A DNA stretch of 64,000 nucleotides from Amycolatopsis balhimycina FH 1894 (lineage in GTDB: Bacteria; Actinomycetota; Actinomycetes; Mycobacteriales; Pseudonocardiaceae), in assembly GCF_000384295.1 (NCBI RefSeq), contig NZ_KB913037.1, positions 1,407,975-1,471,974 of the forward strand, read 5' to 3'. Numbering within the stretch: the first letter of the stretch is position 1; each line of letters begins with the position of its first letter. The notes below the pieces were generated by a model that did not search any database, was not told the DNA's origin, and saw nothing but the letters and a program-made list of their open reading frames with translations. The position numbers and the translations under genes were made by a program. This document shows, piece by piece, positions 18,301 to 27,782 of the stretch.

Positions 18301-19249
18301 CCACGTCGAGCTGGCACTGCTGCGGATCTGGCGAGACCTGCTGCTGCACCCCGAGATCGGCGTCTCGGCCGACTTCTTCGACGTCGGCGGCACCTCGATC
18401 TCGGCGATAAAGCTGGCTCACGCCATCGGCGCGGAGTTCGGGCGCGAGCTGCCGATCCGGGACGTCATCCTGCACCCGACCATCGAGGCGCAGGCCGCGC
18501 TGCTGCGGGCGGACAGCCCGCCGGGCGGCGGCAGCCTGATCGAGTTCCGCCGCGGCGCCGGGCACGCCCGTGTCGTCTGCGTGCACCCGGCCGGTGGCAC
18601 GGCGTTCTGCTACCTGCCGCTCAGCGCCGCCCTGCCCGAGGACGCCGGTGTCGTCGGCATCCAGTCCCCCGGGCTCAACGCCGGCGAAGAGCCGCTGCCG
18701 AGCGTCGAGGCGATGGCCGAGGAGTACCTGCGGCTGGTCGACCCGCAGCCGTCCGAAACGTTGGTCCTTTGTGGACTGTCCTACGGCGGTCTGGTCGCCT
18801 ACGAGATGGGACGCCGGCTCGCGGAGCGCCATGCGCGCGTCAGCGTCGTCCTGCTCGACACCGCCGCCACCGACGACCCGGCCGCGCGGGCCGCGATCGA
18901 GCCGGTCTCGGCGGACGAGTTCCGCGAGAAACTGGTCCGCTTCAACGGGATGTACCCCGGAATCGAGGACGCGCAGATCGAGCGCTACCACCGCACGTAC
19001 AACCACAACCGGCTGACCGCGCGCGAGCACGACCCCGGCGAGACAGCGGCGCGCGTGGTGTTCGTGCAGGCCGTCGGCGAGGACACGATCCCCGGCACCG
19101 CGGAGTTCTGGCGCCGCCGCGCCCGCGGCGAATTCGAGGTCGTCCCCGCGGACTGCGGGCACTGGGACATGCTGGAGAGCGACGCGCTGCCGATGGTCGC
19201 CAAGCTCATCACCCAAGAACTCATCACCGCCGAACTGGCGGCCCGATGA
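15362..19249 (+). CDS. NRPS, single module C-A-T-TE
   Basis: Nonribosomal peptide synthetase of 1295 aa. The C domain (about 1-430) has the active motif HHAVFDG near 149-155. The A domain (about 450-960) has YTSGSTGRPKG near 606 and GYGPTEAT. The T domain carries the phosphopantetheine Ser near 1010 (GGTSISAIKL). The thioesterase (about 1070-1290) has nucleophile GLSYGG near 1139 and a C-terminal GHWDM His. Read by eye against GrsA, the specificity code is D-A-H-F-L-G-G-L-Y, which I cannot assign; it should be a hydrophobic residue. ATG 15362 follows GGAAAGG. The stop overlaps the next start (ATGA). In the detoxin/rimosamide scheme this stand-alone module would add a further amino acid to a hydroxyl group of the core and release the product. 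Confidence 0.92.
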   Translation: MRVSAPLSSGQQRLWTVSQLDGAGPAYNETMAFALRGPLDREALQRAFDALAGRHEALRTRFVVEDGRPVQIVEPAGHGFPCVVTDVAGPGEAAELRHAEVREPFDLTRAPLARARLLGGAPPPGLHATGDHRQFRDGDEDHVLLITVHHAVFDGWSRTLLLRELGVLYAAQLSGVPADLPPARPYREHARAQQDWLAGDGPAPHEAYWRDRLDGVPPVLELPADRPRPARQDFRGARVPVTLGPDLTARLKAVAREHGVTLYSTILTCWFILLSRLSAQTDIVVGVPAANRGAGGEYPDTLGFFVNTLAVRAELDGGPTGAVLLKQVRAALRGAIDHVELPFERVVELVNPPRSPAHTPLFQTMFAWVPTMHDLLELPGVTVESLDVEHAPAKFDLALGLADEHGDVRGHLDYAVALFDHATAERYARYLVRLLDQLATRPDADIASYELLDDAERHEILTAWSTGPRPNRRPGGLVERFTTHAGTTPDAPALVCDDRTLTYGELDRRSTKLANALRRRGARPGGVVAIHSGRSAELVVAVLGVLKTGAAYLPLDPAQPAARRAAMVEDARPVLVLDDDVAALEAEGDETRRPVATDPRETAYVIYTSGSTGRPKGVAVTHHSVLALFDQWLDRFGATPGEATSAWSSIGFDASVHELLLPLTTGAVLHVVPEDVRPDPAALIAWLRDHRVVQAFLPPAYVRWIDEDPTRLHGLALRQLLTGVEPLPEAALARFAAALPGLRICFGYGPTEATLYATAHVDPEPRDRPAPIGRPLPGSRLYLLDERLRPVPPGVAGEVFLAGDCLARGYLNRPALTAERFVPDPFVPEDTAARSASVGGGGRATGGRMYRTGDLARWLPGGEAEYAGRRDDQIKLRGFRIEPGEVTAALLAVPGVREAAVLVDREGEPRLVAGVAGGGRTPHEWRAALADRLPDYMIPSVFAEFDRLPLSRSGKLDRDAVLAHARTSAPVAVNTAAPRDHVELALLRIWRDLLLHPEIGVSADFFDVGGTSISAIKLAHAIGAEFGRELPIRDVILHPTIEAQAALLRADSPPGGGSLIEFRRGAGHARVVCVHPAGGTAFCYLPLSAALPEDAGVVGIQSPGLNAGEEPLPSVEAMAEEYLRLVDPQPSETLVLCGLSYGGLVAYEMGRRLAERHARVSVVLLDTAATDDPAARAAIEPVSADEFREKLVRFNGMYPGIEDAQIERYHRTYNHNRLTAREHDPGETAARVVFVQAVGEDTIPGTAEFWRRRARGEFEVVPADCGHWDMLESDALPMVAKLITQELITAELAAR

Positions 19250-22200
19250 CCTCGATCGCCCGCCGCGTCCACGACCGGGCCCAGCGGCACCCCGACGCCC
19301 TCGCCGTGTCCGACGGCGCCCGTCGCCTCACCTACGCCGAGCTGAACGCGGGAGCCGCCGCCGTCGCGGAAGCCCTGACCCGCCGCGGGATCCGCCCGGG
19401 TGACGCGGTCGCCGTCGGCCTGCCGCGCTCGGCGGAGCTGGTCCAAGTCATGCTGGGCATCCTGCGCCTCGGCGGCCAGGTCGTGCCGCTGGACCGCCAG
19501 AGCCCGCCCGCACGCCGCGACGTCATCCTCGCCGACGCCGGCGCGGCCGCCGTTGTCAGCGACGAACTGCCTGGCGTCACTCCGGCCGAACTCCTGGCCG
19601 ATCCCGTCGAGATGGGCGTGCCCGCCGAACCCGCGCCGGCGTCGTTCCTCTTCTCCACCTCCGGCACGACCGGGCGGCCCAAGGGCGTCGAAGTCCGCGA
19701 CGCCGGCGTCCTGCGGCTCGCCGAACCCGGCTGGCTCGACATCGGCACGCGGTTCGCCTGCCTGGCCAACCCCGCCTTCGACGCGATCAGCTTCGAAGTG
19801 TGGGTGCCGCTGCTGACCGGCGGAACGTGCGTCATCCTCGACGACGACACCGTCCGCGACCCGCAGGCGTTCGCCGACGCGCTGGTCCGCGAGCGCGTCG
19901 ACACGATGTTCGTCACCGCGACGCTGTTCAACGCGGTCGCCGAGACCGTGCCGGGCAGCTTCGCCACCGTGCGCCGGGTGGTCATCGGCGGCGAGCAGCT
20001 CAACGCGCCGCTGATCCGCCGCTGGTACCAGGCCAATCCCGATTCGCCGACGCGGCTGCAGAACGGCTACGGGCCGACCGAAACCACGACCTTCGCGCTC
20101 AGCTACGCCATTCCGCGGGGCTTCGACGGCGACGTCGTGCCGATCGGCCGCCCGCTGCCGGGCACCGGCGCGGTCGCAGTTTTGACAATGGACGAGCCGC
20201 CGCACGAGCGCGTCGCCGCCGAAGGCGAGGTAGCCGAGCTGTACATCTCCGGGGCCGGCGTCGCCCTCGGCTACCGCGGCCTGCCCACGGAGACCGGGCG
20301 GCGGTTCGTGCGGCTGCCGTGGCTGGACGAGGGCCGGGCCCGGTTCTACCGCACCGGCGACCTGGTCCGCGTGCTGCCGGGCGGCCGGTACGCCTACGTC
20401 GGCCGCACCGACCGGCAGGTGAAGGTCCGCGGGTTCCGGATCGAGCCGGGCGAGCTGGAGCAGCGGCTCCTGGCCCACCCGGAGGTCCGGCAGGTCCACG
20501 TGGCCGTGCGCCGCGCGGCCACGGCCGAGCTGCTCGCTTTCGTCGTGGCCGGTGAACTGACTTTCGACGCGTTCGAAGCGCACCTGGGCGAGACCATGCC
20601 GGCTTACATGCGGCCGCACCACGTCTTCCGCGTCGACGAGCTGCCGCGGAACGCGAACGGGAAGGTCGACGAAGCCGCGCTGCTGGCCGGTGGGTTCTCG
20701 CCGTGGCGGCCGGACACCGGCGGCGAGGCGACCGCGTGGGAGCGCGAAGTCCTGGACGTCGTCTCGGACGTCCTCGGTGTTCCCGGCCTCCGGCCGCTGG
20801 ACACCTGGCTGCGGTCCGGGGGCGACTCGCTGAAGGCGTTGCGGCTGCGGTTCGCGATCCGGGAACGCTGGGGGGCGGACCTGGCGCCTTCGGTCGTGCA
20901 ACGCGGGACGTTCGCCGATCTCGCCGCCGCCGCCTCCGCGGCGGGCCGGGCGGCGTACCCGGAAGCGGGGCCGCCGACGACCGCGACGTCGGCCCCGGCC
21001 ACCAGCGAACAACAGCGGCTTTGGCTGCTGCAGCAACGGAACCCGGCGTCCACGGCGTACCACGTGCCACTCGCGTTCCAGGTCCCCGGTGACCCCGGCG
21101 TCGACGCGCTGCGCCGGGACGTACGCGGCCTGGTGGAGCGGCACCCGGCGCTGCGCACCGCGTTCGAAGCCACTCCCGACGGCTTGCGGCAGGTGGCGAA
21201 GGGGCCGTACGACCCGTGGACCGAACCGGGCGACGACTTCTTCACCGCGCCCTTCGACCTCGCCTCCGGCCGGCTGATGCGCGCGGCCTGGCGACCCGAC
21301 GGCACCTTTTTGCTGTGCCTGCACCACATCGCGGTCGACGGCTGGTCGCTGAACATCCTGTTCCGGGAACTGTCCGGCGCCGAGCCGCGGCCGGACGTCC
21401 ACACGCCGTTCGACTTCGCCGCGTGGCAGTCCCGCTGGTTCGCCTCCCCCGGCTACCGCGCCCAGCTGACCGACCGTTTCGACGACGCCGAGCCGCTCGG
21501 CGAAGTATCCCTGGCCGGTCGGCTGCACACGACTCGGATCGACCGCGAGCGCGTCGACGAGTGGGCTGCCGAACTGGGCCTGACCCGCTTCCAGCTGCTG
21601 CTGGGCGTGTTCGCTTGGAGTCTCTACGCGGTGACCGGGCGGACCCGGCCCCGGATCGCCGCCCCGGTGGCGAACCGGCCGGTGCGGGCGTTCGAAGACA
21701 GTGTCGGGATGTTCGCCAACACTTTGCGGGTCCCGCTTGCCGTGGACCCGGACGAGGACCTCGACACCCAGCTGCGGCGGCTCGGTGAGGCCTCGGGCGC
21801 GGCGCTGGACCACCAGGACGTCGCGTTCGCCGACCTCGACCCCGGCTACGCGGCCTTCGATTACCTGTTCGTCCTGGAGAACACCGACTTCGGCGCGCTG
21901 AGCCTGCCCGGCTGCTCGGCAAGTCCACAATGGATTCAAGCGGCCGAGGCCAAGTGTGCGCTCACGCTGTCGGTCGTGGAACAGCCGGACGGCCTCGACT
22001 GCCTGTGGGAGTACGGGGAAGGCCACTTCACCGAAGCCGAGGCGACGGCCCTCGGCGAAGTCTTCGACCGCGCCTTGCACGGCGATGCCCGGACTCCGGA
22101 CCGCCGTGACCACGGCCGTGGCGCGACGGCGGAACTGACGTGGGAAACCGTGGCGGAAGGCTTCGCGCGTCAGGTCGCGCGGACGCCCGACGCCCCGGCG

Positions 22201-25200
22201 CTGAGCGGCGACACGACGCTGACCTACGCCGAGCTGGACGCGCACGCGGCCCGGCTCGCCGCCACCCTGCCCGTGGACGCCACGGACATCGCGCTGTACT
22301 TCCGGCCGTCGGCCGAGCACGTCGTCGCGCTGCTCGCGCTCGCGCGGCTGAACATCACCGCCGTGCCGCTGGACCCCGCGTACCCACCGGAACTGCTGCG
22401 CGCCATGCTCGACCGCGTCCGGCCGCGCTGCGTCCTGCTCGCCCCGGGGGAAACGTTCGACACCGACGTGGAGCGGCGGTTCGTCACGCTCACCGGCGGG
22501 CCGGCACCGGACGTCCCGGCCCGGCACTCCGGACGTCCCCTCTACACGCTGTTCACCTCGGGCTCGACCGGGGCGCCCAAGGGCGTGCGCGTCCCGGACC
22601 GCACCCTGGCGAACCTGCTGCAGTGGCAGGACGCGCCGCCCGCGGCGACGCAGCAGTTCTCGATGCTGTCGTTCGACGTGTCGTTCCAGGAGATCTTCAC
22701 GACCCTCTGCGGCGGCGGCCGGCTGCACCTGATCCGCCCGGAATGGCGCCACGACGTCCCGGCGCTGCTGACCCGGCTGGAATCCGCCGGCATCGAACGG
22801 ATCTTCCTGCCGTACGTGGCGCTGCAGCTGCTCGCCGAGCACGGCGTCCGGCTCGGGCGGTACCCGTCGCGGCTGCGGGACGTGATCACCGCCGGCGAGC
22901 AGCTGGTGTGCACGCCGGCGATCCGGCGGTGGTTCGCCGGGCTGCCCGGCGCCCGCCTGCACAACCATTACGGGCCGACCGAAACCCACGTCGTCAGCGC
23001 GCTGACCCTCGACGGCGATCCCGGGGAGTGGCCCGACCGGCCGGCCATCGGCCGCCCGGTGGCGAACGCGGTCCTGCGGGTCGCCGACCCCGCGGGCGCG
23101 CCCCTGTCACCGGGGCAGGTCGGCGAGCTGCTCATCGGTGGTCTCGCGGCGAACCGCTGCTACCTCGGCGAAGCGGCTCCGGAGAAGTTCGCCGACCTGC
23201 CGGAGCTGTACTACCGCAGCGGCGACCTCGCGCACTTCGACCGCGCCGGGCTGCTGCACTTCGACGGCCGCGCCGACCGGCAGGTCAAGCTGAGCGGGCA
23301 CCGCCTCGAACTCGGGCAGGTCGAAGCCGCGCTGCTGCGGCACCCGGACGTCGTCAACGCGGTCGTCGCGATCGAGGACGGCCGGCTGACCGCGTTCCTG
23401 GAGTGCCGCCGGACGCCGTCGGCGGCGGAGCTGGCGGACTTCTCGCGGCCGCTGCTGCCGCCACACGCGCGGGTGGACCGCTTCCGCGTCGTCGACGCCT
23501 TGCCACGCACACCCAGCGGGAAGCTGGACCGGGACGCCGCCGCCCTGGTGCCGGGAACGGATCTGCATCGGACGGCGGTCCGGCCGTCGAGCGAGCTGGC
23601 GGCGCTGTTCGAGGAGGTGACCGGCGCGCCGATCGGCCCGGACGAGACGTTCTTCGACGCCGGCGCCGGCTCGCTGTCGCTGATGCGGTTCCACCTGCGC
23701 TGCTCGGAAGCGGGGTACCGGTTCACCGTGGCGGACCTCTTCGAGCACGTCACGCTCCGGGACCTGACGCGGCACCTCGAAAGCGGCCCGGCCGCGGCTA
23801 CTTCGTCTTCTCAGGCCGCTGCCGACCAACCCGTGGCTGTCGTCGGCATGGCGGTGCGGCTGCCCGGCGCGCGGGACCTGGCGGCGTTCTGGGACCTGGT
23901 CGTTTCCGGCCGCCGCGGCATCGAGGAGTTCCCGGCCGCGGCCGGCCTGGTCGGCGCGCGCAGCCTCCTGGACGACCCCCTGGCGTTCGACCCGGAGCAC
24001 TTCGGGATCAGCCACCGCGACGCGGCGCTGATGGACCCGCAGCAGCGGCAGCTGCTGATGGCGTGCGTGGAGGCGTTGGCGCACGCCGGGATCACTTCGG
24101 GTGCCGGCGTCGGGCTGATCGCGGGCTGCGGCGAGAACACGTACTTCCAGCAGATGCTGCGCGAGGCCGGCCCGGCGGCACTGCCGGACGGCTTCCAGCT
24201 GGCCCTGCACCACGAGAAGGACTTCCTGGCGACGAAGGTGGCGTACCACCTCGACCTGACGGGCCCGGCGCTGACGACCCAGTCGGCGTGTTCGAGTTCG
24301 CTGGTCGCGGTCCACCAGGCGGCGGGCATGCTGCGCGGCGGCGAGGCGGAAGTGATGCTGGCGGGCGGGGTGCTCGTCGACGTCACCCTGGCCGAGGGCT
24401 ACCGGTACCGCCCGCAGCACATCTTTTCGCCGGACGGCCACTGCCGCCCGTTCAGCGACGACGCGGACGGCACGGTGGGCGCGAGCGGCGTCGGCGTGGT
24501 GGTGCTGAAACCGCTTTCGGCGGCCCGTCGTGACGGCGACACGGTGTACGCGGTGATCACGGGCTCGGCTCTGACCAACGACGGCGCGGTGAAGCAGGGC
24601 TACAGCGCGCCGTCCCCGGCGGGGCAGCGCTCGGCGATCCGGGCCGCGCTCCGGCGGGCCGGGCGCGCGGGTGCGGACGTCGGCTACGTGGAGACGCACG
24701 GAACGGGGACCCGCCTCGGCGACCCGATCGAGGTGGCGGCCCTGCGCGAGGCCATGCCCGATTCGGCGGGCTGCGCGTTGTCGTCGGTGAAGAGCCAGCT
24801 CGGCCACCTGGGCGCGGCGGCCGGGGTGGTGGGCTTGATCCGCGCGACACTGGCGGTGCACCACGGGGTCCTGCCGCCGACGGTGGACTTCCGCGCGCCG
24901 AACCCGGCTTTGGACCTGGGGCCGTTCCGGGTGCCGACTTCCGCCGAACCGTGGCCCGCGGGCCCGCGGGTGGCGGGGGTGAGCAGCTTCGGCATCGGCG
25001 GGACGAACGCGCACGTGGTGCTGGAGTCGGTCCGCCCGGTGCCGCCGTCACGCCCGGACCCGGTGCGGTGCTTGGTGCTTTCGGCCCGCAGCCCCGTCGC
25101 CTTGCGCCTCGAGGCGGCTCGTGTGGCTTCGTACCTGGCTGCCCATCCTCAGTCCTATGTGGACGTGCTCCGGCACTTGCAGTCGGGCAGGCCGGAGGAC

Positions 25201-27759
25201 CGGTGGCGCCTGGCGGCGGCCTGCGACGACGCGGCCGCGGCGGTCGAGTGGCTGCGCACGGCCGAGCCGCAGGAGGTCAGTCCAGGTGGCGTCGGCTCTT
25301 TCAATGCCGTGAACGACTCTTTCCTGTCACCAGACGACAGGAAAGAGTCGTTCACAACATCGCGGCCTCCTGCGGAGCTGGCTGACGCGTGGCTGGCCGG
25401 GGCCTCGGTTGAGTGGGGCCACTCCCCCGTGCCCGCGCCGTGGGACTTCCCGCCGCCCGCCTTCGCCGCGCGGGACTTCGACTTCCCGCGGAAAGCCGCC
25501 GTCACGCGCCTGCCCGAAACCGAATGGCTGCACCAGCCCACCTGGGTACGCCTGCGGCGGGCAACGACCGCAGCCAGAACCGACCGCATCCTCGTCGTCT
25601 CCGGCGAAGGCCCGCTCACCGCGCCGGCCCTGGACGCCGCTTACGCCCGTGTCGTCCGGGTTCACGCGGCGGACCACTTCGCCCGCCGAGGCCCTGACAC
25701 CTTCGAAGCCGACCCCGCCGACACAGCGCACCTGCGTCAAGTCCTGGATTCACTTCCGGACAGGGAAATCGACTGGCTCCACACCCTTCCCCTCGGCATC
25801 ACCGGACCCGTCGGCGAAAAGTCACTGAACCGGGCGCAATGGGCTTGCCTGGACACCCCGGCCGCTTTGCTGCGGGCCGCCCGCGACCGTCCACTGAGGA
25901 CTTGGTGGATCTCCACCGGCGCCGTCCCCGCCAACACGGCCGTCACGCGGCCCGAAGCCGGGCTGCTCGCCGGGATCACCGCCGTCGGCCCGCAGGAAAC
26001 CGGCGTCCCCGGCCACTGGGTCGACCTCCCCACCGCCGATCCGGACCAAACCGCCGACCTGCTCACCGGGCCGACCCCACCCGAGCGCGTCGCCCTCCGA
26101 AACGGGTTCTGGTGGGTCCAAGACAGCGCTCCGGTCGCCGCCGGCGAGTCCATCGAGCACGACGGGACCCACCTCGTCCTCGGCGGCACCGGCGGCATCG
26201 GGACCGCCGTCGCCGAAGAACTGCTCACCCGCACCACCGGCCGGGTCGTCCTGCTCGCGCGCCACCCCCACCTGCCCGAGGCCCTCAAACCGTGGGCGGA
26301 CCGCGTCGACCTGCTCGCCGCCGACCTCACCACCGTCACCGCCGACGAGATCCCCGCCCCCCTCACCGGGATCGTCCACGCGGCCGGAGCACCGACCGGC
26401 GGCCTGATCGCCACCCGCGGCGAAGGCACGCAAGACGTCAAACTCGCCGCCGCCCTCCTCATGGAACGGCTCATCGAACGCCACCAGCCCGCCTATGCCG
26501 TCTATTGTTCGTCGCTGTCCGCGCAGTTCGGCGGCACCGGCCAGCTCGACTACGCCGCCGCCAACGGGTTCCTCGACGCCCTCGCCCACCGCGACGGCCC
26601 GACCGCCCGGCTCTCCCTCGGCTGGGACGTCTGGCGCGACAGCGGCATGGCCGTCACCGCCCTGGAAACCGACGCCCGGCACCAGGCCCACCTCGCCGTC
26701 GGCCTCAGCGACGACGAGGGCCGGCGCACCTTCGCCCGCGCGCTGGGATCCGGGCTGCCGCACCTGCTCGTCGCGACGACCGGCCTCGAAGCCGCTCGCG
26801 GCTTCCACGAACGCGAACGCGACACCACCCCCACGGCGAAACCGGCCGAAGCGGACCTGACCGAGGAAGTCCGCGCGCTCCTGGGCGTCGCCGAACTCGA
26901 CCCGGACGTGCCGCTCTACGACCTCGGCGCCGACTCCCTGACCCTGCTGGACGTGGTCGACTCGGTGAAACGGCTCTACGGCGTCGACCTCGACCTCGCC
27001 TGGCTCGGCCCGGAGGTGACGATGGCGGCGTTGCTGGCGAAGCTCGCCCAAGCCGCCGACACAAGCGAAGTCGTCGTGCAGCTCTGGCGCGAAGGGACGA
27101 CGCAGGAAGTCATCTGCCTCGTGCACCCCGTCGGCGGGGACGTCCACGCCTACCGCCCGCTCGTCGAGGCCCTGCCGCCCGGACTCGGCGTCTGCGTGAT
27201 CGCCGACCCGGCGCTGAGCAGGCCGGAACCGCCAGGATGGTCCCTCACGGATCGGGCTCGCCGCTACTACGCGGCGATGGAAAAGCAGTTCCCCGGCCAC
27301 ACCTGGCAGCTGGCCGGGTGGTCGTTCGGCGCCTGGGTCGCGGCCGGCATGGCCGCCGAGGCCGAGGCGGCCGGCCGGCCGGTGCGGGCGCTGCACCTCA
27401 TCGACCCGCCGCCGCCCGGCGCGAGCGCCGCCGACTACAGCGACGCCCAGCTGGAGACGGTCTTCGAGCGCGAGCTGGGCGCCTCCGGCGGCACCGCGGG
27501 TGAGCACGCCCGGCGGCTCGCCCGCGCGTGCCGGGCCAACCTGCGCAGCATGGCCGGGCACGAACTGCCGCGCCTGGCCGCGACGCCCAGCCACGTCTGG
27601 CTCGCCGCCGAACCCGAGCCCGGCTTGCCGGTGGCCGGCCGCGACGGCTGGCACGCCCTGCTGCCCGAGCCGAGCCACTGGCACGAACTGCCCGCCACCC
27701 ACTACGGCATCGTGCGCGCCCCGCACGTCACCGAAGTGGCCGCCGCCATCGGACTGTGA
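19246..27759 (+). CDS. Hybrid NRPS-PKS, A-T-C-A-T-KS-KR-ACP-TE
   Basis: Megasynthase of 2837 aa. A1 (STSGTTGRPKG near 136) reads D-A-F-F-V-G-G-T-F, valine-like. T1 Ser is near 527 (GGDSLKAL). C has HHIAVDG near 691. A2 (FTSGSTGAPKG near 1102) reads D-V-Q-F-I-A-H-V-V, the classical proline code. T2 is unusual, AGAGSLSL near 1475. KS is complete: Cys near 1681 (QSACSSS), His near 1817 (ETHGTGT) and 1855 (LGHLGAA). A KS-AT linker remnant follows but there is no AT. KR has GGTGGIG near 2309 and Tyr near 2434 (LDYAAANG). ACP Ser is near 2563 and TE GWSFGAW near 2690. Product logic: Val-Pro extended by one malonate and reduced, i.e. a valyl-detoxinine-type unit. Residues about 2022-2037 are encoded by a palindromic repeat. 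Confidence 0.93.
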   Translation: MTSIARRVHDRAQRHPDALAVSDGARRLTYAELNAGAAAVAEALTRRGIRPGDAVAVGLPRSAELVQVMLGILRLGGQVVPLDRQSPPARRDVILADAGAAAVVSDELPGVTPAELLADPVEMGVPAEPAPASFLFSTSGTTGRPKGVEVRDAGVLRLAEPGWLDIGTRFACLANPAFDAISFEVWVPLLTGGTCVILDDDTVRDPQAFADALVRERVDTMFVTATLFNAVAETVPGSFATVRRVVIGGEQLNAPLIRRWYQANPDSPTRLQNGYGPTETTTFALSYAIPRGFDGDVVPIGRPLPGTGAVAVLTMDEPPHERVAAEGEVAELYISGAGVALGYRGLPTETGRRFVRLPWLDEGRARFYRTGDLVRVLPGGRYAYVGRTDRQVKVRGFRIEPGELEQRLLAHPEVRQVHVAVRRAATAELLAFVVAGELTFDAFEAHLGETMPAYMRPHHVFRVDELPRNANGKVDEAALLAGGFSPWRPDTGGEATAWEREVLDVVSDVLGVPGLRPLDTWLRSGGDSLKALRLRFAIRERWGADLAPSVVQRGTFADLAAAASAAGRAAYPEAGPPTTATSAPATSEQQRLWLLQQRNPASTAYHVPLAFQVPGDPGVDALRRDVRGLVERHPALRTAFEATPDGLRQVAKGPYDPWTEPGDDFFTAPFDLASGRLMRAAWRPDGTFLLCLHHIAVDGWSLNILFRELSGAEPRPDVHTPFDFAAWQSRWFASPGYRAQLTDRFDDAEPLGEVSLAGRLHTTRIDRERVDEWAAELGLTRFQLLLGVFAWSLYAVTGRTRPRIAAPVANRPVRAFEDSVGMFANTLRVPLAVDPDEDLDTQLRRLGEASGAALDHQDVAFADLDPGYAAFDYLFVLENTDFGALSLPGCSASPQWIQAAEAKCALTLSVVEQPDGLDCLWEYGEGHFTEAEATALGEVFDRALHGDARTPDRRDHGRGATAELTWETVAEGFARQVARTPDAPALSGDTTLTYAELDAHAARLAATLPVDATDIALYFRPSAEHVVALLALARLNITAVPLDPAYPPELLRAMLDRVRPRCVLLAPGETFDTDVERRFVTLTGGPAPDVPARHSGRPLYTLFTSGSTGAPKGVRVPDRTLANLLQWQDAPPAATQQFSMLSFDVSFQEIFTTLCGGGRLHLIRPEWRHDVPALLTRLESAGIERIFLPYVALQLLAEHGVRLGRYPSRLRDVITAGEQLVCTPAIRRWFAGLPGARLHNHYGPTETHVVSALTLDGDPGEWPDRPAIGRPVANAVLRVADPAGAPLSPGQVGELLIGGLAANRCYLGEAAPEKFADLPELYYRSGDLAHFDRAGLLHFDGRADRQVKLSGHRLELGQVEAALLRHPDVVNAVVAIEDGRLTAFLECRRTPSAAELADFSRPLLPPHARVDRFRVVDALPRTPSGKLDRDAAALVPGTDLHRTAVRPSSELAALFEEVTGAPIGPDETFFDAGAGSLSLMRFHLRCSEAGYRFTVADLFEHVTLRDLTRHLESGPAAATSSSQAAADQPVAVVGMAVRLPGARDLAAFWDLVVSGRRGIEEFPAAAGLVGARSLLDDPLAFDPEHFGISHRDAALMDPQQRQLLMACVEALAHAGITSGAGVGLIAGCGENTYFQQMLREAGPAALPDGFQLALHHEKDFLATKVAYHLDLTGPALTTQSACSSSLVAVHQAAGMLRGGEAEVMLAGGVLVDVTLAEGYRYRPQHIFSPDGHCRPFSDDADGTVGASGVGVVVLKPLSAARRDGDTVYAVITGSALTNDGAVKQGYSAPSPAGQRSAIRAALRRAGRAGADVGYVETHGTGTRLGDPIEVAALREAMPDSAGCALSSVKSQLGHLGAAAGVVGLIRATLAVHHGVLPPTVDFRAPNPALDLGPFRVPTSAEPWPAGPRVAGVSSFGIGGTNAHVVLESVRPVPPSRPDPVRCLVLSARSPVALRLEAARVASYLAAHPQSYVDVLRHLQSGRPEDRWRLAAACDDAAAAVEWLRTAEPQEVSPGGVGSFNAVNDSFLSPDDRKESFTTSRPPAELADAWLAGASVEWGHSPVPAPWDFPPPAFAARDFDFPRKAAVTRLPETEWLHQPTWVRLRRATTAARTDRILVVSGEGPLTAPALDAAYARVVRVHAADHFARRGPDTFEADPADTAHLRQVLDSLPDREIDWLHTLPLGITGPVGEKSLNRAQWACLDTPAALLRAARDRPLRTWWISTGAVPANTAVTRPEAGLLAGITAVGPQETGVPGHWVDLPTADPDQTADLLTGPTPPERVALRNGFWWVQDSAPVAAGESIEHDGTHLVLGGTGGIGTAVAEELLTRTTGRVVLLARHPHLPEALKPWADRVDLLAADLTTVTADEIPAPLTGIVHAAGAPTGGLIATRGEGTQDVKLAAALLMERLIERHQPAYAVYCSSLSAQFGGTGQLDYAAANGFLDALAHRDGPTARLSLGWDVWRDSGMAVTALETDARHQAHLAVGLSDDEGRRTFARALGSGLPHLLVATTGLEAARGFHERERDTTPTAKPAEADLTEEVRALLGVAELDPDVPLYDLGADSLTLLDVVDSVKRLYGVDLDLAWLGPEVTMAALLAKLAQAADTSEVVVQLWREGTTQEVICLVHPVGGDVHAYRPLVEALPPGLGVCVIADPALSRPEPPGWSLTDRARRYYAAMEKQFPGHTWQLAGWSFGAWVAAGMAAEAEAAGRPVRALHLIDPPPPGASAADYSDAQLETVFERELGASGGTAGEHARRLARACRANLRSMAGHELPRLAATPSHVWLAAEPEPGLPVAGRDGWHALLPEPSHWHELPATHYGIVRAPHVTEVAAAIGL
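25309..25355. repeat. Family B palindrome translated in frame inside the megasynthase
   Basis: A 20-bp arm (GTGAACGACTCTTTCCTGTC), 7-base loop and exact reverse complement. The same core flanks the IS-split copy at 61798. Here it is read through as VNDSFLSPDDRKESF, in the linker between KS and KR where an AT domain would normally sit. At 47 bp it is not a multiple of three, so flanking bases must compensate for the frame. Confidence 0.9.
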
Positions 27760-27782
27760 GACCCACAGGAGGAAAGGAAACC

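Noticed and set aside
18985..22989. Very long minus-strand frame opposite the NRPS genes
   Set aside because: High-GC codon bias leaves the antisense frame open; the plus strand has complete NRPS motifs and the antisense product has none.
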